Of a DNA stretch of 64,000 nucleotides, positions 1 to 9,866 are shown one piece after another. The DNA lies in NCBI GenBank assembly GCA_029262055.1, contig JAJDAD010000024.1:62001-126000 (forward strand), written 5' to 3'. The DNA is from Candidatus Zhuqueibacterota bacterium (lineage in GTDB: Bacteria > Zhuqueibacterota > Zhuqueibacteria > Oceanimicrobiales > Oceanimicrobiaceae). How positions within the stretch are numbered: position 1 is the stretch's first letter; each line of letters opens with the position of its first letter. Below the pieces are notes generated by a model, which saw only the letters and a list, made by a program, of their open reading frames with translations, made no database searches and had not been told where the DNA came from. The position numbers and the translations under genes were made by a program.

Positions 1-1064
<1,064 letters not shown>

Positions 1065-1067
1065 CCC

Positions 1068-3314
1068 TTACTTTCGTAGAGCCGCCACCATCTCCTCAAC
1101 ACTATTGGTTGGCGCCTTGCACGCGAAGTTTTGGCAAACATAAGCCGTTGCCTTACCGGCGATGCTGCGTTGATATTCGGTGTACCCGGCCAGCTTCGTG
1201 ATTTCCGGCAGATCTTCATTCTGCGGTCGGAACACCAGAACTTTGTTTGGCTGGAAGTGCCGGTGGATGCCCCGGATCATTTCCTGCGTGTCTTGGGCTC
1301 CTAACTCACCGGCGAGGACCACTTCGTAGGATGGCCCGCGCCAGAAATCAAATGCCGACATGAGTTGTGTATGGCCGAGCGGTCCGCGGTCAACTTGCCG
1401 TGAGAACGCACGGCCTATGGCAATGGCCTTTCTCTCCAACTCTTCGTTTGCTGTAATTCGACTCAACCGGATGAGGTTCAGAGCTGCAACGGAGTTTGCC
1501 GATGGCAAGGCGCCATCATAGATTTCCTTGCTGCGGACCAGAAGCGACTCTTCGGCTCTCGCAGAAGTAAAATAGAATCCACCGTTCTCCCCATCCCAAA
1601 AGTCACGCAAAAGAATGTCATTCAAAGCAATCGCCTGCTGTAGATTGCGCACTTCGAACGTGGCTTCATACAGCTCCAGCAGTCCCCAAACCATGAAGGC
1701 GTAATCTTCGGCATGCGCCGGTAGAGCGGCTTCGCCATCGCGGTATCGTTTTAGCAAAGTGCCATCGGCGTTGCGCAGCCGTGACAAAACGAAGTCTGCG
1801 GCTTTTTGTGCGGCCTTGGCGTACGAAGGATTGTCGAGCACGGCAGCGCCTTTCGCCAGCGCAGCGATCATCAGGCCGTTCCAGTCAGTCAGGACTTTGT
1901 CATCCTTCAGTGGGTGAATTCGTTTTTCACGGGCGGCAAACAGTTTTGCACGCGCATCGCCCCAAGTCTCGCGCAGCTCCTCCGCGGAGCGCCCCGTCTG
2001 TGCAGACAATGCCGCAAGCCGTTGCTGCAGATGAAAAATACTGGATCCGGTTTTCTCGCCGGTGGCCTGGTCTTTAAAGTTGCCGCCCTCTTCCATGTTA
2101 AACAAGTCATTCACCAAAGCCCCGTCTTCCTGCCCGAGTACGGTCACCACTTCCTCCGGAGTCCAGACATAAAACAGCCCCTCTTCGCCCTCGCTGTCAG
2201 CGTCCTCGGCCGAGTAAAAGCCGCCCAGGCCGGAGGCCATATCTCGCAGGACGTAAGTGAAGATCTCTTCTGCCACGTCAGCGTATTCTTGTTTCCCCGT
2301 TGCCTGAAAGGTCTCGAGATACGCAATTGCCAGTGTTGCCTGATCGTACAGCATTTTTTCGAAGTGAGGCAAAAGCCAAACCGGATCAGTGGAGTAGCGG
2401 TGGAAGCCAAACCCAACCTGATCGAAGACTCCGCCCAGGCGTATTTTTTGTAAAGTGGTTTCAACCATTTCCAGAGCGTGCGCATCACCGGAGCGGTGCC
2501 AGTAGCGCAGAAGAAAGGTCAAATTGTGCGCGGTGGGAAATTTCGGTGCCGTTCCGAAACCGCCGTTGCTTGTGTCAAACCGGCTTGCCAACTGCTGATA
2601 GGCGGTCTTGAAGGCGTCTTCGCTCAAATCGTCGCCGGCCGCCATGTTTGAGTTTTCCGTGAGAAACTCGAGCACCCGGGTTGCGTTGTCCAGAAGCTTG
2701 TCGCGCTCATTGGCCCACAGGTGTTGGATTCTAGGCACGAGGTCGAGCATGCCGATGCGCTGCTGCAGACTTTCCTTCGGAAAATATGTGCCGGCAAAGA
2801 ACGGATGCTTGTCCGGCGTCATGATGATGGTGAGTGGCCAGCCGCCGCTGCCGGTCATGGCCTGGCACACGGACATGTAGATCTGATCTACGTCCGGCCG
2901 CTCTTCGCGGTCCACCTTTATGCAGACAAACGCGTCGTTCATAAGCCGGGCAACGGTGGAGTCTTCGAAAGACTCGTGCTCCATGACGTGGCACCAGTGA
3001 CAGGTCGAGTACCCAATTGACAAGAAGATCGGCTTGTCCTCCTGACGGGCCTTTGCAAAAGCCTCTTCGCCCCACGGGTACCAGTCCACTGGATTTGCTG
3101 CATGCTGCAGCAGATAAGGGCTTTTTTGGAAGACCAGCCGGTTGTAGTGGGGACCACCGTCCGCAGGCAGCTTTTTCAACTCTGAGCCGGTCGGTAGCGG
3201 TTTGCGGCCATTGTCTGCGGCAACGGGCTTGTTGTCGGCAACTTGCATAAGAATCACCAGGATAAGTGTGATGAGAACGGTCATTGAAATGATAAGTTGT
3301 GTTCTTTTTGTCAT
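1068..3314 (-). CDS. DUF255 thioredoxin-fold protein (YyaL/SSP411 type)
   Basis: 748 aa. An N-terminal hydrophobic segment (about residues 7-24) looks like a signal anchor. A thioredoxin-like domain follows with [22 protein letters not shown] and a CHWC motif at C105-C108, then [19 protein letters not shown] and [12 protein letters not shown], all DUF255 hallmarks. The remainder is the (alpha/alpha)6-barrel part related to N-acylglucosamine 2-epimerase folds, ending in a short C-terminal Cys pair. Family members are widespread but their reaction is not settled; a redox role is inferred from CHWC. The membrane anchor suggests the domain faces the periplasm. It is transcribed alone and runs convergent with thiC. 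Confidence 0.9.
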   Translation of the reverse strand: MTKRTQLIISMTVLITLILVILMQVADNKPVAADNGRKPLPTGSELKKLPADGGPHYNRLVFQKSPYLLQHAANPVDWYPWGEEAFAKARQEDKPIFLSIGYSTCHWCHVMEHESFEDSTVARLMNDAFVCIKVDREERPDVDQIYMSVCQAMTGSGGWPLTIIMTPDKHPFFAGTYFPKESLQQRIGMLDLVPRIQHLWANERDKLLDNATRVLEFLTENSNMAAGDDLSEDAFKTAYQQLASRFDTSNGGFGTAPKFPTAHNLTFLLRYWHRSGDAHALEMVETTLQKIRLGGVFDQVGFGFHRYSTDPVWLLPHFEKMLYDQATLAIAYLETFQATGKQEYADVAEEIFTYVLRDMASGLGGFYSAEDADSEGEEGLFYVWTPEEVVTVLGQEDGALVNDLFNMEEGGNFKDQATGEKTGSSIFHLQQRLAALSAQTGRSAEELRETWGDARAKLFAAREKRIHPLKDDKVLTDWNGLMIAALAKGAAVLDNPSYAKAAQKAADFVLSRLRNADGTLLKRYRDGEAALPAHAEDYAFMVWGLLELYEATFEVRNLQQAIALNDILLRDFWDGENGGFYFTSARAEESLLVRSKEIYDGALPSANSVAALNLIRLSRITANEELERKAIAIGRAFSRQVDRGPLGHTQLMSAFDFWRGPSYEVVLAGELGAQDTQEMIRGIHRHFQPNKVLVFRPQNEDLPEITKLAGYTEYQRSIAGKATAYVCQNFACKAPTNSVEEMVAALRK

Positions 3315-3501
3315 GGTGCTATAACTTGATAAAAGCTGCTATATGTGTTAACACAGAACGGCGGAGATTATTTCCTGAGCGTCTCATTCTTGCGGGGGCT
3401 GCATTTCCTTTGCAACGTTCGTGGCTGGCCTCTCCGTCATAAACCGAGCGCTGAAATACCTGGCGCCGGAAAAGGCCGCTAATTTGGTAAAAGCGCCCGG
3501 C

Positions 3502-5679
3502 CTAGAGCATGCCTTTTCTTTTGCGGATAAACCACTCCGTGACCAGCAGGATTAAGCATGCTACCAGCAGCGCCACCTTGTTGCGCAACTCCCATTCACT
3601 TTCGAGAGACACATATTGTTCACGAAAGGAAAGCTCTTCCTGCAGAGCAGAGAAGTCCTGTGATGTGAAGAATGTGCCGCCGCTCGCACTAGCAATTTGC
3701 TGTAACAACTCCTGATTCATTTGTGTGTTTTGGTATTCGTGGCTGAAGGTTTCGACAGAGAACCTGCCCTCGTCACGTCCGATTATCCTGCTTTGCTGGT
3801 GTGCTGTGGCCGTGAACTCGTAATCACCGCCGGACAAGAACTGCAGATCCCCGGCATAACGCCCGTTGCCGATGTTGGTAAGCGTAAGCTCCTGGGATTC
3901 GCCTGCGTTCTTTAACTGCACCACCACCTCTGCTCCGTCTACCGGCTGAAAATCCTCAAAATAAACCTGACCCGTAAACTCGACCTTCTCGCCGCTGCGG
4001 TAAATCTCCTTGTTCGTAGCCACTTTTACCAGCTTGTTGTCTTCGCGCGTTGTAAGCCAGCGCACGATATTGTCGAGCAACTGTCGGTAGGCTGCGTTCG
4101 ATTTGCCAACACCCCACATCAGGAAGTCCCAGCGCCAGAGACCATAGCCCAGAATCCCCACAGACTTGCGTTTGCCGGAATCATGGACTGTGAGAAAAGG
4201 GGCTTGCCCCGCGGTAGCACCAGATGGCGCCATGTCCGAGACGGCCAGGGTTTGAGACGAACTGTTTAAGGTGGCGGCCGGGAGGTTGGAGTAGACCGGC
4301 GGCAGGTCCTGCCAGAGGCGCTTGTTCTCCAGGTCATCTTCCGAGAGTCTGAGCAGTGGATGGTAGAGTCCCTGCGGGAGAACTCTGACAAACACCTGCT
4401 TTTCATGCTGTGGTTTCTGGATCGCCTCAAACGGCAAGGCAGCCTTCCATGCCATGAGCTTCGCGATATCCGTCAGCCGCCCGGCCAGGAACAACACCGG
4501 CTTGCCCTGCGCCAGGATTTCACGCAGCCGATCTTGTGAGGCGCGCGTGGTGGATTTGCGCGGATAGTCTACCAGAAGGATACAGTCAAACTCCTGCAAC
4601 TCCTGCAGAACCGGGAGTTGGGCTCCCTCATAGAACGCTCCGTTTTTCTTCTCTACAAAAGTTGTAACATCTATGTTTTGCAGACTGCGCAGCGTCCGTT
4701 TCAGAAACAAGAGATCAGGGCTCGGCGCTCCGGCCACGACCAGCGCCTTGATTTTGCTCTTCAGGATTTTTGTATAAAACGATTTTACGTTATTGAGTCC
4801 CGTCAACTCTGTATCAATTTCGGGTACGCGGATGTCGTACTTATGCATGCCGGGTTCTTCGGCAGTAAAAGAAAGGCGCACCTTTTGCTCCATCCCGTCA
4901 CCATTCAGGGTGATGAATTGGGTGTCGACCGCCTTGCTGTTTTCCATCAGCCTCACCTGAATGCGACGTTTGTCGAAGCCATGCCCCGCCACGTAGACAT
5001 CAACCGGCACGTCATTGCCGGCGTAAGCGATCTCGTTGGTCGCGTAGTTCGAAACCAGAACGTCCTTCTGCTGGGCCGGATCGCCGATGGCAATCGGGTG
5101 AATTGGAACGCCATAGCCTTTCGCCAGCCTGGCCGGGTTGGCGCCGAGGTTATCCGCCCCGTCGGTTATCAGAATTGTCGCGGCAAAGTACTCTTCACTC
5201 AGGCCTTCTTTCAGCTTCTTGAGGGAGACATGGATGTCTGTGCCGTCCCCCGTCAACGCCATTGAATCAGGCCGTGCAGTTTCGTTTTGTAGCGTGTGCG
5301 AAAATGGAAAGTAGCGGAACGAAACTTCGGTTCCGGGATTTTGGAAGACAGGTGCCTGTAGGGTTTGCTCAAGCTCCTTCTTCCGGTCAAAGGTGCCGTC
5401 TCTGAGCGTCATGCTTGCCGAATCATCAATCAGGACCGCCACCACCGGCTTCTTTTCCTTGCGCCGGGTGACGCTCAAAATGGGTTCAAACAGCAGCAGC
5501 AGAACGAGCATCAGCGCGAGCATGCGCAGCGCCGCCAGCAGCCCGCGCCAGGCCGGCGGCACGGGCGGGATCGTGCGGCGATAGACGAATAGACTGAAGG
5601 CTGCAGCAAGCACAAAAAGGCCTAGTAGCAACCAGGTATTGCCGTTTGTTTTGAGTGAAATGTCAGCTATTTGGTTCAA
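3502..5679 (-). CDS. VWA-domain membrane protein with amidotransferase-like region
   Basis: 725 aa. Two N-terminal membrane segments (about 15-33 and 48-66) precede a von Willebrand A-like domain with the metal-site motif DDSASM at residues 85-90 (DxSxS) and a LITDGADN strand. The middle part resembles the class I glutamine-amidotransferase-like segment often fused to such proteins (KIKALVVAGAPSPDLLFLKRTL, LWRWDFLMWGVGKSN). One TM helix (about 700-717) and a basic tail close the protein. Topology puts the VWA and middle domains outside the cytoplasm. The start is a TTG at 5679: the frame closes at a stop just upstream with no ATG. Function unknown; relatives often sit near MoxR/BatA clusters, but none is visible here. 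Confidence 0.85.
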   Translation of the reverse strand: MNQIADISLKTNGNTWLLLGLFVLAAAFSLFVYRRTIPPVPPAWRGLLAALRMLALMLVLLLLFEPILSVTRRKEKKPVVAVLIDDSASMTLRDGTFDRKKELEQTLQAPVFQNPGTEVSFRYFPFSHTLQNETARPDSMALTGDGTDIHVSLKKLKEGLSEEYFAATILITDGADNLGANPARLAKGYGVPIHPIAIGDPAQQKDVLVSNYATNEIAYAGNDVPVDVYVAGHGFDKRRIQVRLMENSKAVDTQFITLNGDGMEQKVRLSFTAEEPGMHKYDIRVPEIDTELTGLNNVKSFYTKILKSKIKALVVAGAPSPDLLFLKRTLRSLQNIDVTTFVEKKNGAFYEGAQLPVLQELQEFDCILLVDYPRKSTTRASQDRLREILAQGKPVLFLAGRLTDIAKLMAWKAALPFEAIQKPQHEKQVFVRVLPQGLYHPLLRLSEDDLENKRLWQDLPPVYSNLPAATLNSSSQTLAVSDMAPSGATAGQAPFLTVHDSGKRKSVGILGYGLWRWDFLMWGVGKSNAAYRQLLDNIVRWLTTREDNKLVKVATNKEIYRSGEKVEFTGQVYFEDFQPVDGAEVVVQLKNAGESQELTLTNIGNGRYAGDLQFLSGGDYEFTATAHQQSRIIGRDEGRFSVETFSHEYQNTQMNQELLQQIASASGGTFFTSQDFSALQEELSFREQYVSLESEWELRNKVALLVACLILLVTEWFIRKRKGML

Positions 5680-5738
5680 TGTTCTGCTTTCGGATAAAGA
5701 CTCTGTTTCTTACGCTGGTTAGGGCCCTTTTGTTCTGT

Positions 5739-6770
5739 TCATAAATGTCGCTTCCGCAGAGTCGAAAAAGTCCCCACGCAGTCATTCCGCAGCCGGGTCT
5801 TCTTCTCTTCTGTTAGAAAGCTGGCTTGCAGTGCATTGAGTACAAGGCGATCTACCACCTCAACATCAAGGGTGCACACATCTGCCGTTGCAATGTATTC
5901 ATCCGTGAGCGTGGTTCCAAACATAGGCGGATCGTCGGAGTTGATCGTTACGAATAAACCTTCATCCAACATGGCCGGCAAGGGATGCGTGTGCAGGCTG
6001 TCAAAGATTTTCAGACAAACGTTGCTGGTGGGGCACACCTCGAGGGGCGTTTGCCGGGCCCGTAACTCCGAGACCAGCTCAGCATCCTCCATGCAGCGGA
6101 CGCCGTGCCCAATCCTGGCGGCATGTAACGTGCGCAGCGCACCCCAAACGCTTTCCGGGCCAACTGTTTCACCAGCGTGCGGCACACATGGCAGCCCGGC
6201 CGAATTGGCTCGCTCAAATGCAGCCCTGAACTTTTCAGGCGGGTTGCCAACTTCGGGTCCGCCCAGGCCGAACGCGCTTACGCCGTTGCCCAGGCCGCCG
6301 ATGGCCCAATCCGCAACCATCAGGGAAGGCCCAACCTCCTGCTCACGGGAATAGTCTATTGTCAGTGACATGGTGACCCCGAGTTCTTCTTCTGCCCAGC
6401 GGCGTGCCTCATTAATCGCCTGCAATTGGTCACCAAATTCGATGCCATAGTTGACATAGTGCGTGTATGGAGTGAGTGTAACTTCGCTGTGCAGAATGTT
6501 TTGTCGCGCCTGGCCGGATAGAAACTCCCTTGTTATCAACTCAAGGTCTTCCGGTGCGCGAATACACCTGGAGACGGCAAAATAGATGCCCAAAAAATGT
6601 CGAAAGTCCCTGAACTTGTACCATTGCTCCAGCTCTGCAACCGTCCTTGCCGGTAACGGAGCTTTGTTTCGGTGCGACAAAGCCAAAAGAGTCGTTGGCC
6701 GCACCGAACCCTCTAAATGAACGTGTAATTCAACTTTCGGCATCGCTCTGATATATGAGTGAAGAGACAT
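5739..6770 (-). CDS. add: Adenosine deaminase
   Basis: 343 aa, normal family length. It hydrolyses adenosine or deoxyadenosine to inosine and ammonia in purine salvage. Metal ligands H16 and H18 lie in ELHVHLEGS. H198 and catalytic E201 are in HAGETVGP, H222 is in IGHGVR, and D279-D280 are in NSDDPPMF. All active-site residues of the metal-dependent amidohydrolase are present. An internal ATG at residue 10 (MPKVELHVHLEGS) would also match usual N-termini, so the exact start is uncertain. Adenine deaminases share the fold, so adenosine specificity is probable rather than proven. Confidence 0.93.
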   Translation of the reverse strand: MSLHSYIRAMPKVELHVHLEGSVRPTTLLALSHRNKAPLPARTVAELEQWYKFRDFRHFLGIYFAVSRCIRAPEDLELITREFLSGQARQNILHSEVTLTPYTHYVNYGIEFGDQLQAINEARRWAEEELGVTMSLTIDYSREQEVGPSLMVADWAIGGLGNGVSAFGLGGPEVGNPPEKFRAAFERANSAGLPCVPHAGETVGPESVWGALRTLHAARIGHGVRCMEDAELVSELRARQTPLEVCPTSNVCLKIFDSLHTHPLPAMLDEGLFVTINSDDPPMFGTTLTDEYIATADVCTLDVEVVDRLVLNALQASFLTEEKKTRLRNDCVGTFSTLRKRHL

Positions 6771-6988
6771 GCGCCCACTAGTCCATAGAGGTGTTTTAAG
6801 GGCGGTGGCTTTCCTGGCCTGAAGTATTCATAAAAAGTGCTCTATGTGCAACGCACGGAGAAAGGCCTTGTATTTGACTGCTCCACTTGAGGAAGAGTCG
6901 TATGTTAATATGACTTTTTTTACTTTCATCCTAATCCAGCAAGTGCGTTGCGTTTTCTTAAGGATTTGTGAAATAATACAGACCAGGA

Positions 6989-8332
6989 CTAGAAAGAAAC
7001 CAACGCGTCAACAATGAACTGTCCGTTCCACTCCTCATCAAAACCGTACTCGAAACGAACCAGGCCATTGTACGGCAGGAAAACATGCATGCCTGCGCCC
7101 CATCCCGAATTAAAGTCCCCGCTGTCGAAATCGTTCCCGCGGAACCAGACGTTGCCCGTGTCGATAAAGATGCCGCCGCTGACGCCAAACCTGAGGTTTG
7201 CCCCGTACTGTCCCATACCTTGGAAGGGCGCCCAGTCGTGATAAGTGATGGGAACGATTGGAAAGCGGAATTCCGCGCTGCCCAGCAGGAGGTGATCGCC
7301 GGATCGTTTTTCCCGGAAGTGCCCCCTGATCCTGGTCGAAAAGCCGAAGTGGACTTTTTCGTAGACGGGTATCGTGCCACGGGACAGGTTGGCGGCTGTT
7401 CGGAATGCCAGCGTGGTCGCGCCGATGGGCACATATTTTCGTAGGTCAAATCCGTACCGGAGGTAGTTGATCGTCCCCGTCGGGGTTCCGGTCTTTGTTG
7501 CCCAGAGGTTCAGGAAGCGGCCCTTGTGCGGGTACTCCCAGAGATCCCTCGAATCATATTTGAAGCTGAAGCCGAAATGCGGGAGGTTGTCTTTTCCGGA
7601 AGAAGAGAGGGTTGTGCCCTGGCCGCTCTCTGACAGAGTCAGTCGCCTGTACCCGACGTTGAGATCGAAGTAAATAAAATGGCCGAACCGCTTTCCGACA
7701 GTCCACTTGAACCCCAACTGGTTCTCGTTCACCACCGAATCGGCCACCGTAAAAGAACGGTTGCGGACTCGGCGGGCAAATACCGAGGCTCTGGTGTAGA
7801 GCTTTGCCTTTCCAAGAATCCATGGATTTGAGTATGACAGGCGGATGGCAGGGTTGAATCCCAGCCATCCCGAAAAATCAATCACTTCCCGGCGTCCGCG
7901 GAAATTGGTGTACAAAAGGCCGGCACCCACCGAGATCCGGCTCCAGTCACGCTCATTACGAAAGACAATTGGATATGGAAAAATGTACCACATCTCGCTG
8001 ACCGAAACAACGAGAATGGCCCCGGTGTCCGTCGGCACTATGTCGATTTCAACCCGGTTGAAAATGCCCAGGTTCTGGATCCGCAGCCGGTCCCGTTCCA
8101 ACTCTTCATAATCCAGCAGGCCGCCTTGCGTCAGCTTCATTTCGCGCAGGATGATGTCTTGTTTGGTCTTCTCGTTGCCCTGCACAAGGATGAGTCGAAT
8201 CCTCCTTGCTTCCCCGGGCAATTCGGAATGATCGGTCCCGTTGGGCCTTTTCTCCTGCGTCAGGCAGATGTGTGGGGTTAGCGCGAGGCCGGCAAAAAAA
8301 AGGGCGAGCGTGAAGAGCTGCGAGAAACGCAT
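6989..8332 (-). CDS. Omp85-family outer-membrane protein with one POTRA domain
   Basis: 447 aa. A cleavable signal peptide (MRFSQLFTLALFFAGLALTPHICLTQ) is followed by a single POTRA domain (about 43-117) with IRLILVQGNEKTKQDIILREM and the FNRVEIDI strand. A beta-barrel makes up the rest and ends in a terminal Phe (VDALVSF). The RIRGHF sequence matches the conserved loop-6 [VI]RG[FY] motif of the superfamily. Canonical BamA has five POTRA domains, so this is a reduced paralogue rather than the main assembly factor. It lies 38 bp downstream of a second barrel gene on the same strand, and the two probably share a transcript. Function in protein or lipid export is not determined. Confidence 0.85.
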   Translation of the reverse strand: MRFSQLFTLALFFAGLALTPHICLTQEKRPNGTDHSELPGEARRIRLILVQGNEKTKQDIILREMKLTQGGLLDYEELERDRLRIQNLGIFNRVEIDIVPTDTGAILVVSVSEMWYIFPYPIVFRNERDWSRISVGAGLLYTNFRGRREVIDFSGWLGFNPAIRLSYSNPWILGKAKLYTRASVFARRVRNRSFTVADSVVNENQLGFKWTVGKRFGHFIYFDLNVGYRRLTLSESGQGTTLSSSGKDNLPHFGFSFKYDSRDLWEYPHKGRFLNLWATKTGTPTGTINYLRYGFDLRKYVPIGATTLAFRTAANLSRGTIPVYEKVHFGFSTRIRGHFREKRSGDHLLLGSAEFRFPIVPITYHDWAPFQGMGQYGANLRFGVSGGIFIDTGNVWFRGNDFDSGDFNSGWGAGMHVFLPYNGLVRFEYGFDEEWNGQFIVDALVSF

Positions 8333-8370
8333 TACAGACAGTGGCCTGACAACCAGGATAGGTTGATGGA

Positions 8371-9603
8371 TTAAAGACTCTCGAGGAGCCTGAACGTGAC
8401 GCGAAAGTCATCTCTGCCGGGCCCCGAACTCGTTCGCCGGGCAACATCCATTCGAAACATCCCGTCCAACACCAGGACGGATACCCCCACGTTTGTTTCG
8501 AGGTTGTCCAGTGTCAGGTCATCGAACCCGGAAAGCAGGCCGTCGTCAATGTCGGTCAAACCGACCCAGCCGGTATCCAGGAAAGCGCCCAGGGAGAGCG
8601 TCGACCAAAAAGCACCGGCCACGGGCAAGTTCTGCAGCGGGATTTTCTGCAAAATATCGCCGCCGAAGAAATAGTTGGCGTTGAGCATAAAAAGACGATT
8701 GCCGCTGAACTCTTTATCATCAAATGCCCGCAGGCTTCCGAGCCCACCCAGGCTCATGCGGTGCTGGGTCGCCAGGCTGCCGGACCGCGAACCGAGCAGG
8801 GCGCGGACGACCAGGCGGTGATTGGCCAACGTCTGTTGATAGCGCTTTAGTGTTATAAATAACCCGTCGGTGTCGAAGTCGTCTACAGTGTGCTCAAAGG
8901 TGCCTTGCAGGTACCAGCCGGTGAGCGGAAAAATTGGGTTGTCGCGCCAGTCCAGGGCACCGGTCAGTCGCAGCCCCAGTTCACCGCCAATTGCGATCAA
9001 CTGGTCCGACCGTCGCGGGTTTTCGGCAAAGCTGCCACCAAACACGCTCCAATCGATGTTTCTGGCCAGAGGGAAATAATCCTTTTGGGTAAGCTCAATC
9101 CGTGCTGCGTGGGTCGTGCGGAATTTCTTCTCCGCATAAACTCTGATCCCGGTCACTCCGTAGTAATCCTTGAAATCATCCCTAAACAAGAGGGCGGCGA
9201 GAGAGTTTTCGACTTCACCCACCAGCCAGCTATCCCTTGACTCCAGGCGGCGGAATGCGTCGACGCCGATGCTGAGTTGATCGAAGTCGGCAAAGTCGCG
9301 CCGTATGCCGGTATTGAACCGGAAGCGTTGGTCGTTAGGCTCGTTCCAGAAGCTCCAGCCCGCGTCAGCGTAGAAGAACCAACGGCTGAACTGCTCAGGG
9401 CGTAACTTTGTGCCCAGGTTTAAGAAGAGTCCCTCAACACGATTGTAACGCGGTGTCCAGTAAACCTGTACCGGCTTCTGAAACTCGAATTCGCCGTCAG
9501 ACTTGATTGGCTCGAAAGAGAATTGTGAGTATGCAGGTAAGAAAAGAGCGAGGTTGATGACTATTGCCGCCAGCCAGGCGCGCCGTGCACAGCGTTCTTG
9601 CAT
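8371..9603 (-). CDS. POTRA-less Omp85-like outer-membrane barrel
   Basis: 410 aa. A signal peptide (about 1-26, ending PAYSQ) leads almost directly into amphipathic beta strands. No POTRA domain is recognisable. The GGLGSLRAFDDKEFSGNRLFMLNANYFFGG segment resembles the loop-6 region and following strand of Omp85 barrels (LRAF in place of VRGF). The gene has a good ribosome-binding site (GGAGATAAAATG). It is the first gene of the pair with the one-POTRA barrel and is divergent from the DUF5916 gene. The bacterial surface antigen (D15) assignment is by pattern only; FhaC-type transporters are an alternative but would need POTRA domains. Confidence 0.78.
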   Translation of the reverse strand: MQERCARRAWLAAIVINLALFLPAYSQFSFEPIKSDGEFEFQKPVQVYWTPRYNRVEGLFLNLGTKLRPEQFSRWFFYADAGWSFWNEPNDQRFRFNTGIRRDFADFDQLSIGVDAFRRLESRDSWLVGEVENSLAALLFRDDFKDYYGVTGIRVYAEKKFRTTHAARIELTQKDYFPLARNIDWSVFGGSFAENPRRSDQLIAIGGELGLRLTGALDWRDNPIFPLTGWYLQGTFEHTVDDFDTDGLFITLKRYQQTLANHRLVVRALLGSRSGSLATQHRMSLGGLGSLRAFDDKEFSGNRLFMLNANYFFGGDILQKIPLQNLPVAGAFWSTLSLGAFLDTGWVGLTDIDDGLLSGFDDLTLDNLETNVGVSVLVLDGMFRMDVARRTSSGPGRDDFRVTFRLLESL

Positions 9604-9810
9604 TTTATCTCCAGGTGTACAGAGGTTATCGAAAAGCGGGTCAAGCTGCTGCGAGAATAAAGCGTAAAGCTATAAAAAAACGGGTAGAGAAGCAAGGAGT
9701 ATTTGGTTGCGCGCCAGTGGATATCGGCCCTATTCCGGGAAACGCGCTGGCAGCGCAGGCATGGCAAAAAGGGTCGCACTTCGGACAATTGCCATATGTT
9801 GCTTTTTTGT

Positions 9811-9838
9811 TTGATTTCTTGCGGTTTCTTCATATATT
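9811..9838 (+). promoter_or_regulatory. Candidate sigma70-type promoter for the DUF5916 gene
   Basis: TTGATT at 9811-9816 and TATATT at 9833-9838 are separated by 16 bp. The predicted transcription start near 9845 gives a leader of about 20 nt before the ATG at 9867. Confidence 0.45.
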
Positions 9839-9866
9839 TCCCTCCACAAGAATCCCTTTCCTCTTA

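Noticed and set aside
6848-6951. 9 bp inverted repeat GCAACGCAC/GTGCGTTGC between add and the Omp85 gene
   Set aside because: Arms are 86 bp apart and short; likely chance.
9564-9866. Extended N-terminus of the DUF5916 protein
   Set aside because: The extra 101 residues are basic and non-homologous, and a signal peptide begins exactly at ATG 9867.
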